The notes under the pieces were generated by a model. The model did no database searches. It saw nothing but the letters and a program-made list of their open reading frames with translations, and was not told the origin of the DNA. Below, one piece after another: positions 32,326 to 41,245 of a stretch of 64,000 nt of DNA. The first letter of the stretch is position 1. Each line of letters begins with the position of its first letter. The stretch is from CAZUAQ01 sp964618455 (GTDB lineage Bacteria; Planctomycetota; Phycisphaerae; UBA1845; PWPN01): contig CAZUAQ010000007.1 of the NCBI GenBank assembly GCA_964618455.1, forward strand, positions 62,001 through 126,000. The letters run 5' to 3'. Made by a program: the position numbers and the translations under genes.

Positions 32326-32508
32326 ATCCATCCCCCTTCAAACGCCACGATGCCAGTGCGTCACGCGCAATGACTGCGCACCGGACTGAAGATCCAGCCC
32401 GCGCAGTCGGTCGTTCGAGAAATTCCCTCGCAGTGGGCTCTGCGAATATCCGATAGCACTGCAAACCGGTATGAAGAGACCCAGTCGTACGGACCGGAGA
32501 TGAAACCT

Positions 32509-32745
32509 ATGAATCGTGTCGGCAAATCCATGAAGTGCGGTCGTCTGCTCAGGGGGCTGACCGCGTTGTTTCTGCTCGGGGCCGGCATGGGCCTGAGCTG
32601 TGATTCGGACGCGGCGGCTGAGTTCCGAAGCGTGGCCACGAGTCCGATCGGAGAAGGCGTACGGACGATCATGAACGGGATCCTGGATGGCGTGATCGCG
32701 GCGGTGCAGAACGCCGGCGATGGCGACACTTCGGCATCCGACTAA
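32509..32745 (+). CDS. Short putative lipoprotein
   Basis: A protein of 78 residues with a signal peptide (RLLRGLTALFLLGAGMGLSC) and a candidate lipidated cysteine before DSDAAA. The mature part, roughly 45 residues, is a helix-prone stretch (VRTIMNGILDGVIAAVQNAG). I do not recognise a family. ATG at 32509 has CGGAG about nine bases upstream; 32500 and 32530 are alternatives. Small lipoproteins with this layout are common in planctomycetes, and the intact frame with a signal sequence supports a real gene. Confidence 0.6.
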   Translation: MNRVGKSMKCGRLLRGLTALFLLGAGMGLSCDSDAAAEFRSVATSPIGEGVRTIMNGILDGVIAAVQNAGDGDTSASD

Positions 32746-32907
32746 CCCGGCGCCAGCGCGAACAGGTTCAGAGCAGAACCGGTTTGCGCCATCCGCCAAA
32801 CCAGGCATCTGTTGCGCACCCGACGGCAACAGTTGCGCGGGTCGATGCCAACCCTCTGAAGGCGAAACACCTTAAGGCCATACACCCGAAGGTCAGATCA
32901 ATTCCGG

Positions 32908-33456
32908 TTATGTGTCGAGCGCCGGGCGTGCGAGGCGTGTGTACACTTCACGTTTGATGGTCATGCAACGCATCACGTGCTGTGCGCCGTCTTCGGAGAA
33001 GCACTGCAATTGCTGGCCGGCATCACTGAATCCTCCCCGGCGGTAGCAGCGAATCGCCTGCCGGTTATCGGGAAAAACCACCAGGCTCAGTCGCGCCGCG
33101 CGGTGATCGTCAAAAGCCTGTCGGAGCATCAACTGCAGCATCCGAAGGCCGAGTCCGACGCCGCGCCAGCGGGGATCGATTACACAATGACCGACCCAGA
33201 GGTGCGTTTCGCTGTTCGGCATGGGATTCAGTTCAAAATAACCGCGCGGGGCACGCCGCCCATCACGAAAAAACAGGTAGCCCTGCCCTCGCTCCCGCGT
33301 CCAATCGATCACCTTGACGGCAGTCAGCGGAGGAGGCGTCTTCGGTGCCAGCCAGAACAACTCTTTCTCATCGCGCACCCAACGCGATACACGTTCCGCA
33401 TGTTCGGATGCGAAAGCGGTGAGGTGGTAGGTTTCGATAGACGGACTCAGGGCCAT
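32908..33456 (-). CDS. GNAT family N-acetyltransferase
   Basis: A cytosolic acetyltransferase of 182 residues. The acetyl-CoA motif A is VIDPRWRGVGLGLRMLQLML (R-G-V-G-L-G as Q/RxxGxG/A) and motif B is RLSLVVFPDNRQAIRCYRRGGF, with the conserved NxxAixxYxxxGF. The substrate is unknown. ATG at 33456 gives MALSPSIETYHLTAF, a natural first strand; the frame runs open to 33591 but the extra part overlaps the promoter of the divergent methyltransferase. It is a stand-alone gene facing away from the methyltransferase. Confidence 0.88.
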   Translation of the reverse strand: MALSPSIETYHLTAFASEHAERVSRWVRDEKELFWLAPKTPPPLTAVKVIDWTRERGQGYLFFRDGRRAPRGYFELNPMPNSETHLWVGHCVIDPRWRGVGLGLRMLQLMLRQAFDDHRAARLSLVVFPDNRQAIRCYRRGGFSDAGQQLQCFSEDGAQHVMRCMTIKREVYTRLARPALDT

Positions 33457-33612
33457 GCGATGACTCGTTCTGCTCAGGCTCGTGCTCTGAACGTATTGTA
33501 ACGAAAAAGCGCGCTGAGGTACCATGTCACTTTCGTCGATGCAGCGGAGTGAGCGAGTTTCTCTCGACGACGCGTATGCAAGGCCGCACATACTCGGATT
33601 CGGGGTACGCGC

Positions 33613-34302
33613 ATGAACGATTCAGATGTTCTCGATCGCTATCCTGCCCGCGAGGAAACCTGCATCCTCGCCGGGCGAACGTACAGGATGATCCTTCCGG
33701 CGGATCAGGATGCCCTGCTTGACGATCCGCGAACACACGCGCGTTTCGCTCAGGATGAATACATGCCCTACTGGGCTCAGCCGTGGCCGGCTTCGAGGTT
33801 GCTGATTGAATACCTGGTGAAACACAAGCCCTCCGTGACGTCCCGCGTGGTCGAGCTGGGCGCGGGGCTGGGACTGCTTTCACTGGTACTCCGTGATGTC
33901 CTGGGCTGGTCGATGATCGCATCGGATTATGAGGAGGATGCCCTTGCCTTTGCTCGGCACAATGCCCACTTGAACAAACAGCCACCTCTCGAGACTTGCA
34001 GTCTCGATTTCCGAAATCTCCCCGAGCAGCCGTGTTGGGACGCCGTGGTCGGCGCCGACCTGCTCTACGAGACGCGGCTTGTGGCACCGCTCGCCGATTG
34101 GCTGGCGCGGGCCCTGACGTCGGGGGGAAGAGCGTGGATCTGCGACCCCTGCCGCTCGGCGGCGGACGGTTTTCCGGCCTGCCTGGAGCGGTTAGGATTG
34201 AGCGTTGATCGCGTCAACCTTGACAACAGTGACGCCGGCCAAGGCAGTCGCGGTCGAGTCTGGTTCATCCGCAAAGTTTCGTCCCAAGGGAGTGTATCAT
34301 GA
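33613..34302 (+). CDS. METTL21/FAM86-like SAM-dependent methyltransferase
   Basis: A cytosolic class I methyltransferase of 229 residues. It carries the family-16-type N-terminal signature PYWAQPWPASRLL, followed by motif I VVELGAGLGLLSLVL, motif II with the acidic SDYEEDALAFARHN, and WDAVVGADLLYE as post-motif IV. Related eukaryotic enzymes methylate lysines of chaperones and elongation factors; bacterial members are little studied. Its last codons overlap the start of the next gene as ATGA, so the two are translationally coupled. The substrate is unknown. Confidence 0.82.
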   Translation: MNDSDVLDRYPAREETCILAGRTYRMILPADQDALLDDPRTHARFAQDEYMPYWAQPWPASRLLIEYLVKHKPSVTSRVVELGAGLGLLSLVLRDVLGWSMIASDYEEDALAFARHNAHLNKQPPLETCSLDFRNLPEQPCWDAVVGADLLYETRLVAPLADWLARALTSGGRAWICDPCRSAADGFPACLERLGLSVDRVNLDNSDAGQGSRGRVWFIRKVSSQGSVS

Positions 34303-35228
34303 TGCCTCGCCGCGCAGGAGAGTCTCTGCTGCCAACTTCGATCAACCTGTTGATGTTCTTGGCCATGCTGATGCCGATGGGTTGTGATTCGACGTCTACC
34401 TCCGAGGAGGATGCGACGATCGAGCGCATCAGTGCGGGTTCTCAGATGAAGCCCGCCGTTGCGGATGGAAAGGTGCGCGTGGCCGGCATCATTCTGAAAT
34501 GGATCACGGCCGAGAAGGAAATGAACTACGAACGCGCCGAACCCATGATCCGCGAGGCAGCGCGACAGGGGGCACAACTCGTGGTGACCACGGAGTGCTT
34601 TCTCGACGGCTATGCCATTCGAGACAAAACGATACCGATCGACGCGTGGAGAGCATTGGGCGAATCGATCCCGGGAGGGGTCTATCTCGAGCGCCTTCAA
34701 TCGCTGGCGGACGAACTCGATATTCACCTGGTGGCGGGCATGCTGGAACGCGAGGGCCGCGCGACCTACAACGCTGCCGTCATCATCGATCCTGAAGGCC
34801 GACTGGTCGGCAGCTACCGCAAGCAGCATCTGGGTCATGAACTGGTGCGGAACACGTGCGGGGATTCCAGCCCCATTTTCGAAACGCCCTACGGGAAGGT
34901 CGGCCTGATGATCTGTGCGGATCGACGTTACCCGGAAACGATCCGACGCCTGGGAGAGAATGGGGCGGAACTGATCATCTGTCCGTCCGGGGGCATGTGG
35001 GGTCCCGAGAAGAACGATCACCATCTCCAGGCTCGCTCACGTGAGAATGAAGTACCGATCGTCTTCGTGCATCCCATCGAGTTCCTGGTCACCGGCCCGG
35101 ATGGCGCGATCCTCGACCGGCGGTTCATCGGGGACAAAATGGATATCCCGAGCGACCGGGTCGGTAACGCTGACGATCTTTCCGAAGTGGCATTGTTCGA
35201 TCTTTCCGTGCCGAGCAAAGCGCTCTGA
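34299..35228 (+). CDS. Lipoprotein carbon-nitrogen hydrolase (nitrilase superfamily)
   Basis: A nitrilase-fold amidohydrolase of 309 residues with a signal peptide (TSINLLMFLAMLMPMGC) and a lipobox cysteine, so it is probably periplasmic and anchored. The catalytic triad is visible: glutamate in VVTTECFLDGY, lysine in GSYRKQHLGH, and cysteine in VGLMICADRRYPE. Most nitrilase-family members are cytosolic or, like Lnt, membrane-embedded, so a lipoprotein form is uncommon. ATG at 34299 or 34302, with GGGAG nearby. It overlaps the upstream methyltransferase. The substrate is unknown; an amide or N-acyl compound of the envelope is a guess. Confidence 0.85.
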   Translation: MMPRRAGESLLPTSINLLMFLAMLMPMGCDSTSTSEEDATIERISAGSQMKPAVADGKVRVAGIILKWITAEKEMNYERAEPMIREAARQGAQLVVTTECFLDGYAIRDKTIPIDAWRALGESIPGGVYLERLQSLADELDIHLVAGMLEREGRATYNAAVIIDPEGRLVGSYRKQHLGHELVRNTCGDSSPIFETPYGKVGLMICADRRYPETIRRLGENGAELIICPSGGMWGPEKNDHHLQARSRENEVPIVFVHPIEFLVTGPDGAILDRRFIGDKMDIPSDRVGNADDLSEVALFDLSVPSKAL

Positions 35229-35591
35229 CCACTCTGCTGCCTCTCCCGACAGGTCGGCTCGGACCGACAGTCCGGGCTTGGGGCATGCCTCATCTTTCCC
35301 AGTGAGATTTATTCCGAACGACAATGTCCGGGATCGAGTCTGTCTCTCGCTCCCCAAGGCAGCCCCTAGCGCAATCTCGCCCTATAATTCCTAAATACAG
35401 TTCTTCCAATGAGTTGCGCGATTTGTCTCGCTTTATTGGTAATTGCTTACTAAAAGTCTTGTGAAAGCAAATCGCTTTGGGCCGGGTTTGCTCCAAGATT
35501 TGGAATAATTACGGCACCACGGCGATTATGAGATTTAGTGAAAGTAAGGGCTGACAGAGGATTCACAAGTACCCCCATTGAGGAAAGAGTG
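35229..35591. other. Intergenic region before the Rrf2 gene
   Basis: 363 bp, AT-rich at 35385-35475, which probably holds the promoter of the Rrf2 gene. No ORF or hairpin with a T-run is convincing. Confidence 0.45.
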
Positions 35592-36077
35592 ATGCTCAAG
35601 CACAAAGCAGCGTCCTACGCAGTGGCATCCATGGTGGATCTGGCCCGGCGACACCATGAATCGGAAAAATCAGGCGAAGTCCGCGCCCACAGCATTGCTG
35701 AGCGATACGGCTTGCCCGTGTCGTATACGGCGAAAATACTGAGCCAACTGGCCAAGGCCTCCCTGCTGAACTCGGGACGCGGGCCACAAGGTGGGTTTTC
35801 CCTGGCGCGATCCCCTGAGGACATTACGCTGCTCGATATCCTCGAAGCGGTCGGAGCGCTGAGTCACGGCGACGTGCAGTTGGCGTCGGGGATTTCCCCG
35901 GCGGTCCAGCGCAATCTCGATCAGATCGTGGATACGTCCATGAAACAGGCGAAGGATCATCTCGCCGAGTCGACCCTGGCGGATCTGATGAGGGAAGGGC
36001 GTGAACGCGAAGAGAATCGCGGCCAGTCGACGCCCCCCAGCGGACAATATGAGCCGACCCGCCCGGTTCTGGCCTGA
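35592..36077 (+). CDS. Rrf2 family transcriptional regulator without cysteines
   Basis: A DNA-binding regulator of 161 residues. The winged helix is YAVASMVDLARRH, then SIAERYGLPVSYTAKILSQL as the recognition part and GRGPQGGFSLAR as the wing, all typical of Rrf2 proteins. No cysteine occurs anywhere in the protein, so it cannot bind the iron-sulfur cluster used by IscR, NsrR or RirA. The C-terminal dimerisation helix is SPAVQRNLDQIVDTSMKQA. ATG at 35592 follows GAGGAAAG. A terminator closes the unit at 36170-36210. The regulated genes are unknown; autoregulation is likely. Confidence 0.88.
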   Translation: MLKHKAASYAVASMVDLARRHHESEKSGEVRAHSIAERYGLPVSYTAKILSQLAKASLLNSGRGPQGGFSLARSPEDITLLDILEAVGALSHGDVQLASGISPAVQRNLDQIVDTSMKQAKDHLAESTLADLMREGREREENRGQSTPPSGQYEPTRPVLA

Positions 36078-36169
36078 GGCCGTCAGTACAACTGCCCGGC
36101 GGCTGACACGATCTTCAAGTCCATCATGCCGCTGGATGATTTAGGCTGAGCGGACATTCATCGCGTATT

Positions 36170-36210
36170 ACCCTCGATGTTGCACTTCTGACATGCATCG
36201 AGGGTTTTTT
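36170..36210 (+). terminator. Rho-independent terminator after Rrf2
   Basis: A 10-bp stem (accctcgatg, 36170-36179 with 36196-36205) with a 16-nt loop and a T-run at 36205-36210. It separates Rrf2 from the release-factor-like gene, whose ATG is only 27 bp downstream. Confidence 0.85.
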
Positions 36211-36236
36211 ATGCGCTCTTCAAGTAAACTGGAGCC

Positions 36237-36788
36237 ATGGCCTCGAACGAGACCCCATCCACGCCGCATCGCAATGCGCAACGTCCCTCGCACTGGCTCT
36301 GCCTTTCGGATCGTCAGCTCCTCGATGAATGTGATATCGATGTGTACCGCGCGAGCGGTCCCGGTGGCCAGAAGCGGAACAAGACGTCATCGGCGGTTCG
36401 ACTTCGTCATACGAACTCGGGATTGATCGTCATCGCCGAAGAGAGTCGCTCGCAGCACGAGAATCGCGAGCGCGCGCTGCGTCGCCTCCGTCAGACGATC
36501 GCGCTGAAATTACGAAACGACGTGACGGATGAGCCACCTCCCGAAGCCTACGTGGCGGCCCTGGAACGCGACTCGACACTTCGCGTCAATCCGAAACATC
36601 CCCAGTACTGGCTGATCGTGCAATACGTCCTGGACGTCCTTGTGTCGTGTGGCGTGAGTGTCGGCGATACCGCCACTGCGTTGAACATCTCCACGGGCAA
36701 CTTGATTCGTTTCCTCAAACGGGACGATTCACTCTGGGCACAGGTTAATTATCTTCGCGATGAGGCGGGACTGTCGCGGTTGCGGTGA
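36237..36788 (+). CDS. Release-factor-like GGQ protein
   Basis: A GGQ-domain protein of 183 residues resembling the catalytic domain of class I release factors, ArfB and PrfH. The motif lies in ASGPGGQKRNKTSSAVRLRH; the GGQ glutamine hydrolyses peptidyl-tRNA at the ribosomal centre. The decoding domains of RF1/RF2 are missing. Instead of the short basic tail typical of ArfB, the C-terminal half is a helical domain with an HTH-like stretch (GVSVGDTATALNISTGNLIRFLK). It may rescue stalled ribosomes or act on damaged RNA or tRNA. Its last 44 bp overlap the convergent phosphoesterase gene. Confidence 0.86.
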   Translation: MASNETPSTPHRNAQRPSHWLCLSDRQLLDECDIDVYRASGPGGQKRNKTSSAVRLRHTNSGLIVIAEESRSQHENRERALRRLRQTIALKLRNDVTDEPPPEAYVAALERDSTLRVNPKHPQYWLIVQYVLDVLVSCGVSVGDTATALNISTGNLIRFLKRDDSLWAQVNYLRDEAGLSRLR

Positions 36789-38268
36789 GCATCGATGGAA
36801 GCCGCGCCACTCCCTCGCGATCGATGGGGAGCCCCGGGGCGACGGTCGGTGATTCGGTGTGAACATGCCGCTGAACGCCGGACTTGGCGTCCTCGCGGGC
36901 GAGTCGGCGTGCATCGATCCGCAGATCGCGTAGTGGATCTTCCGCCTCCGCGGTCCAGCGGTCATCCACGTGCGAGAACATGCCGTAGGCGATGATCGTC
37001 TCCCGGGTCTCGGGATCGCGATACACCTCTATCCATCGACCCTCTTGGGGCCAGTCGAGCGTGGAGCAGGTTTCGATTTCCAGGTAACCGCCGTGGTCGA
37101 TCACGCGATTGCGGTGCCGATGGCCGGCCAGGTGGAGGATTACCTGGGGATAGGCATTTAACAACGCGACGAAGGCTTCGGCAGTCAGCGTTGAGCCGAA
37201 AGAGGTGATGAGGGACTCGCTGGGGTGATGAGAAGCCACGATGACCTGTTCACCCAGGTCGGCTGCCCGTTCGAGTTGTTCGATGAGGAAGCGGTGTTGC
37301 AGTTCAGAAATACCGCCCTCCAGGTAGATTCGGCCTGGGAGCATGACGGGGTGATCGGTGGTATCCAAGCCGATCAAACGAATCCCGGGCACGGGCACGG
37401 TGGCGTACCAGGCGGGCGCGCTGTCCGGATGCTGAAAGCCATGACCGGGAGGATCGGTGAGCGTGGTGAACATGGACTGGATGTATTCACGACGTGTGTA
37501 AAACGCGCGCTGCGGGCGGGGTTCGACGAAGACCGCCGGCTGGCCGATCGTGGGCGGACCGGTGAACGCGGGCGTGACTTTGCCGTTGGCGTAGCTGCCC
37601 GTCGACCGGAACACCGACGGAAGCAGAATGCCGGGTCGGAGCGGCAGAGTCAGGGGGGCCGTCCGCTCTCCGGTGACATCCTCGATGATGGGGAAAAGCC
37701 CGACGGCGTACGTGTCGTGGTTTCCGAAGACGGTGTACCAGGGAATGGACGGAGCTTCCCCGTGCGTGTCCTGGCGGTAGAGTCCCCTGGCGGTGAAGGG
37801 CGCGTGGGGATCGAGCTCCTGCGAGGGCCGTGCCGCGGGGTCACGATCATCCGGACCGCTGAGCGGATCGATGGCCTGGCCGTCGAAGACATCGAGCATC
37901 CAGGCCAGCTCGTTCCACTGGGCATTGTCGCAGCCGTCGCCGGTCGAGATCAGGAAATCCACCGTCCGCCCGGAGGAATGGAAATTGTTTGTTGTGCGAA
38001 GAATTCCATCGAGGATCTGTGTGGAGGCTGCTTCCCAGGGCCGCCAGGCGCTTCGCGTCAGCGCCTGGGCGCCGATGAACCGCGCCGGAGACTCTTCGTC
38101 GATGACGTGCGTGTCGGAAATGTGGACGAAACGCGTGATGAGCGGGAGGTCATCGTCGGTCGCCGGCACACTTTCGCGCGCGGGAAGAGGGAGCAGGTCC
38201 TCGCCCCCGCACATGAGTCCACCGCACACCACCATCAAGGCCAGGCCATAAGTATTTTTGAGTTTCAC
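36745..38268 (-). CDS. Metallophosphoesterase, secreted
   Basis: A calcineurin-like phosphoesterase of 507 residues. Metal-binding motifs occur in order: FVHISDTHV, STGDGCDN (the GDxxD position reads GDGCD), VFGNHDTY, VASHHPS and LAGHRHRN. The N-terminus MKLKNTYGLALMVVCGGLMC is a signal peptide with a possible lipobox cysteine. It is probably a periplasmic or lipid-anchored phosphodiesterase or phosphomonoesterase. Substrate unknown. Its 3' end overlaps the release-factor-like gene by 44 bp in the convergent direction. Confidence 0.88.
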   Translation of the reverse strand: MKLKNTYGLALMVVCGGLMCGGEDLLPLPARESVPATDDDLPLITRFVHISDTHVIDEESPARFIGAQALTRSAWRPWEAASTQILDGILRTTNNFHSSGRTVDFLISTGDGCDNAQWNELAWMLDVFDGQAIDPLSGPDDRDPAARPSQELDPHAPFTARGLYRQDTHGEAPSIPWYTVFGNHDTYAVGLFPIIEDVTGERTAPLTLPLRPGILLPSVFRSTGSYANGKVTPAFTGPPTIGQPAVFVEPRPQRAFYTRREYIQSMFTTLTDPPGHGFQHPDSAPAWYATVPVPGIRLIGLDTTDHPVMLPGRIYLEGGISELQHRFLIEQLERAADLGEQVIVASHHPSESLITSFGSTLTAEAFVALLNAYPQVILHLAGHRHRNRVIDHGGYLEIETCSTLDWPQEGRWIEVYRDPETRETIIAYGMFSHVDDRWTAEAEDPLRDLRIDARRLAREDAKSGVQRHVHTESPTVAPGLPIDREGVARLPSMLTATATVPPHREDN

Positions 38269-38352
38269 GCCCTGATGTTAGTGCGAAGCTCCCTACGGAA
38301 CCACACCCCAGGCGCGTGCGAAGACAGGGATATCGGCCCCTCCTGAGGATGG

Positions 38353-39513
38353 TCAGCGGACGACGGAGAGCAGGAGTTCCTCAAGGGCGATCGTGTTCTT
38401 GAAGATGTCGCATTTCTCGACGATGGTTCGGCGATTCTCCTCGGCAGCTCGGACACGCTCGGAGGGATGCTCCCAGGCCCATCGGACACCTTCGGCGCAC
38501 TGCTCGGCGTTACCCACGTCGAAGAGAAAACCATTCTCCTGATGCCGGATCCAGGGCGTATTGCCCGCGATGCGGCTGACGACCGGAAAGGCCCCGCAAC
38601 TCATGGCTTCCAGGAGGGATGAACTGGTACCGTCGGACAGGGACGATGAGGCATAGATGTCCGAGTCCTGGAGGTGGCGCACGATTTCGGTATGCGGCAC
38701 TTCGTCAATGAACGTGACGCGGTCCTCGAGGCCGCGTCGGCTGACATCCTGTTTCATCTCGGCCGTCAGCGGACCTGTGCCGAGGAAAGTGAATGTGAAC
38801 GGGAAGCCGTTTTGATTCAGAAGGTCGATCGCGGCGATCAAGGTCGCGTTGTCATAGACGGGCAGGTGTTTGCGATTACAGAGAATTCGAGGGACGTCGT
38901 TCGGAACGCGTTGGTCCGGGGGGCGGAAGAGGGTGGAATCGACGCCGACAGGAAGAATGGTAATCTTCTCCTCGGGGACACCCAGTTCCCGCAGCCCGTC
39001 ACGCAACTCCTCGGAGACCACGTGCATCCGATCGGCGCGGCGGCAGATCCACCGGCTGATCGAACGGCCGAAGAGCGGCAGCGGGAAGGATTGATCCACG
39101 CCCCGAGAGGAAACGACCAGGGGGGTGCATTTGGTCAGGCTGCCCAAGAATCCATTCGATCGCATGTAGGTGGCGAGGACTACGTCCGGGTTAATACGAC
39201 GGATCAACCGCCGAACGGAGATGGCGCGAACGGGATAGAGCCACTTGGGCAGTTCGCCATCCCCCTTGGCGGTACCGACGTAGTGCATCTCCAATCCTTT
39301 GATCGGCTTGGGATGGAAGGAGATCAGGCTGACACGATGTCCGCGCTGCTGAAAGATGCGGGCGTAGTGAGGCGCCCATGGGGAATTGGAGTGCGCGATC
39401 ATGCAGAGGTGTATGGGATGCGTTGACTGACCGAGATCCGGAGACGTGTACGACGGCACCGATGGCTTGTTGTCGCTTGCGGTATTGAACTCAGACACAT
39501 CATCACGTTCCAT
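38353..39513 (-). CDS. Glycosyltransferase family 4-like
   Basis: A GT-B glycosyltransferase of 386 residues using a nucleotide sugar. The N-terminal lobe begins IHLCMIAHSNSPWAPHYARIF; the linker has HVVSEELRDGLRELGV and ITILPVGVDSTLFRP; the C-terminal lobe holds PRILCNRKHLPVYD, VTFIDEVPHTEIV and the donor-binding ASSSLSDGTSSSLLEAMSCG (E-x7-E region). It probably adds a sugar to a surface glycan or lipid. ATG at 39513 has no strong ribosome binding site and the first roughly 32 residues look disordered, so a later start is possible. No other glycan genes are adjacent. Confidence 0.9.
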   Translation of the reverse strand: MERDDVSEFNTASDNKPSVPSYTSPDLGQSTHPIHLCMIAHSNSPWAPHYARIFQQRGHRVSLISFHPKPIKGLEMHYVGTAKGDGELPKWLYPVRAISVRRLIRRINPDVVLATYMRSNGFLGSLTKCTPLVVSSRGVDQSFPLPLFGRSISRWICRRADRMHVVSEELRDGLRELGVPEEKITILPVGVDSTLFRPPDQRVPNDVPRILCNRKHLPVYDNATLIAAIDLLNQNGFPFTFTFLGTGPLTAEMKQDVSRRGLEDRVTFIDEVPHTEIVRHLQDSDIYASSSLSDGTSSSLLEAMSCGAFPVVSRIAGNTPWIRHQENGFLFDVGNAEQCAEGVRWAWEHPSERVRAAEENRRTIVEKCDIFKNTIALEELLLSVVR

Positions 39514-39823
39514 GGGTGAAGCTCATTTGCAGACACGACTCGAGGATCGGCAAGTACGATCGGAGAATTCTGAGACCCATTATGCGTCCCTTGGCTACCA
39601 ACGCTTAGGTAGTACACGCATTGAGTACTGTCAAGCCAGCTCATCGGTTACATCGGGACAGGTGGATGCTTCAGTATCACGCGATGTTGGTCGACCTTGA
39701 GATCGCGAACCTGTTGTTCCACCGGCGATGGCTATTGCTCTGAGCAGGTCGTCCGTTGGGCAACGGCACTGCACGAAAGGCCGCAATACAAGTCCCACGG
39801 TGTGACCCGTGGTCCCTTTATCG
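39514..39823. other. Intergenic region
   Basis: 310 bp between two minus-strand genes. I see no gene, no T-tailed hairpin and no convincing promoter. Confidence 0.45.
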
Positions 39824-41245
39824 TCACTGATCACAGCCCTGCGTTGCCGGCAAACCGGGGCCGGTCAGGCAGTTGATGAAGATACCGAGTTCGGCGGCGC
39901 CGATCGCGTTGTTCTGGTCGAAGTCCGCCGATTCACACTCGGCAGGGATGGATCCCGATCGGAAGCAGGCCTGGAGGCGCGCGAAGTCATTCATGTCCAC
40001 GTCGGCATCTCCATCGAGATCCGGACCGACCGTTTCCACAGTCAGCAATACGGAAAGTGTGATCGGCGAGTTGAGCGCCTGGGGCGAAGTCACAATCAAG
40101 TCCCCGGAATACTCGCCGGCGTCGAACGTATCCGTGTTGAGCAAGTTAAGCAGAATGACATCGGTCTCGCCGGAAGAGCGGCCCGTGTTGGGGGATGCGT
40201 CCGCCCAGGTGATGGCGGAATCGTCGATGGTGTAATCCATCTTGCCCGTGCCGAGATTCTTGATGGTGAACGACGTGCCTGCGGCGGGGGTGCCGATGAA
40301 CGTCGAGACGGCGATCGAATCGGGGGCGATCTGGATGAACGGTCCCGGCTCGGGGAGGACTGCGAGGCCGTCGAGATTCCAGTTCGGCGTGTTGAAGAAC
40401 TTGGTGGCATTGCCGTTGGAGTTGTCGGCGGCGGCGGTCTCGATTCGCCAGATACCGTTGTTCGGGCTCGCCACCCAGATCACGCTGTTGTCGACGGAGT
40501 AGAAGTCCATCCCCTTGGGCGGGAACGGCACGTTGAACGTCTTGACCACGGCGAAACTGTTCGCGATGTCCAGCTTGTAGATCTTCTGCTGGACAACGTC
40601 AGAGTGCCAGAGGAAACCGCCGCCACTATCCTCGAAGAGCAGGCCCTGGCAGACGTTGCCGGGGATCTCGACGTAGCCGGCACCGGTGTCGAAAGGGGCG
40701 ACTGCGTTACCGGTGTCCGGGTCGATACGGGTCAGGACGTTCGGCTGGCCGGTCTGCCGCACGCCGCTGAGCCAGAGCGTCGAGGACACGTCCCAGGCGA
40801 GCCCCTCCAGGTAAACGAGATTGCCCAACCCCTCAAAGGGGAACTGGGGGTTATACGTGACCTGAATCGCCCCGGTGTCGCGATCGATGCGCTTGATGCC
40901 GTCCGGCTCCTGGTCACTCTGTTCCTTGACGACGGTCCAGAGCCGTTCCTGATTGTCGAACGTGAGCTCGTCAAGAAAAGCACCGGCAGGGCTGGGCACG
41001 GTGTTGAGGATGATGACGTTGGTGCCGTCGGGATCCGGCGGCGTCTTGAGGTTGATCGGGTCGATCTCGAGAATGCGGTTGTTGGGGTTGGCGGGGGCCT
41101 GCTGGTTGTTGCCCTGGTCGGCGATCCAGACGCGTGGCACGGCGATCACAGGCATCGCGGCCAGCAGCACGTGCATGCCGAAGGTCGCGATCCCGACACG
41201 GTGCGACGCGATCAATACCGTGCGCAGTTCACAGCCACGCCTCAT
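39824..41245 (-). CDS. Secreted beta-propeller protein with dockerin-like end
   Basis: A secreted protein of 473 residues. Signal segment: VGIATFGMHVLLAAMPVIA. Residues 45-330 are NHL/SMP30-like propeller blades (WIADQGNNQQ, LDELTFDNQERLWTVV, YLEGLAWDVSSTLWLSGV, GLLFEDSGGGFLWHSD). The following part (IQIAPDSIAVST ... LSVLLTVETV) resembles a BACON-type or other immunoglobulin-like domain. The end, DLDGDADVDMNDFARLQACF plus a second SADFDQNNAIGAAELGIF, is a dockerin-like calcium-loop pair common in planctomycetes. ATG at 41245; the frame is open upstream to 41608 but without signal sequence. Function unknown; extracellular carbohydrate or protein binding is likely. Confidence 0.82.
   Translation of the reverse strand: MRRGCELRTVLIASHRVGIATFGMHVLLAAMPVIAVPRVWIADQGNNQQAPANPNNRILEIDPINLKTPPDPDGTNVIILNTVPSPAGAFLDELTFDNQERLWTVVKEQSDQEPDGIKRIDRDTGAIQVTYNPQFPFEGLGNLVYLEGLAWDVSSTLWLSGVRQTGQPNVLTRIDPDTGNAVAPFDTGAGYVEIPGNVCQGLLFEDSGGGFLWHSDVVQQKIYKLDIANSFAVVKTFNVPFPPKGMDFYSVDNSVIWVASPNNGIWRIETAAADNSNGNATKFFNTPNWNLDGLAVLPEPGPFIQIAPDSIAVSTFIGTPAAGTSFTIKNLGTGKMDYTIDDSAITWADASPNTGRSSGETDVILLNLLNTDTFDAGEYSGDLIVTSPQALNSPITLSVLLTVETVGPDLDGDADVDMNDFARLQACFRSGSIPAECESADFDQNNAIGAAELGIFINCLTGPGLPATQGCDQ

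Noticed and set aside
37225..38346. 373-codon plus-strand frame opposite the metallophosphoesterase
   Set aside because: Shadow frame; the minus strand carries all five phosphoesterase motifs.
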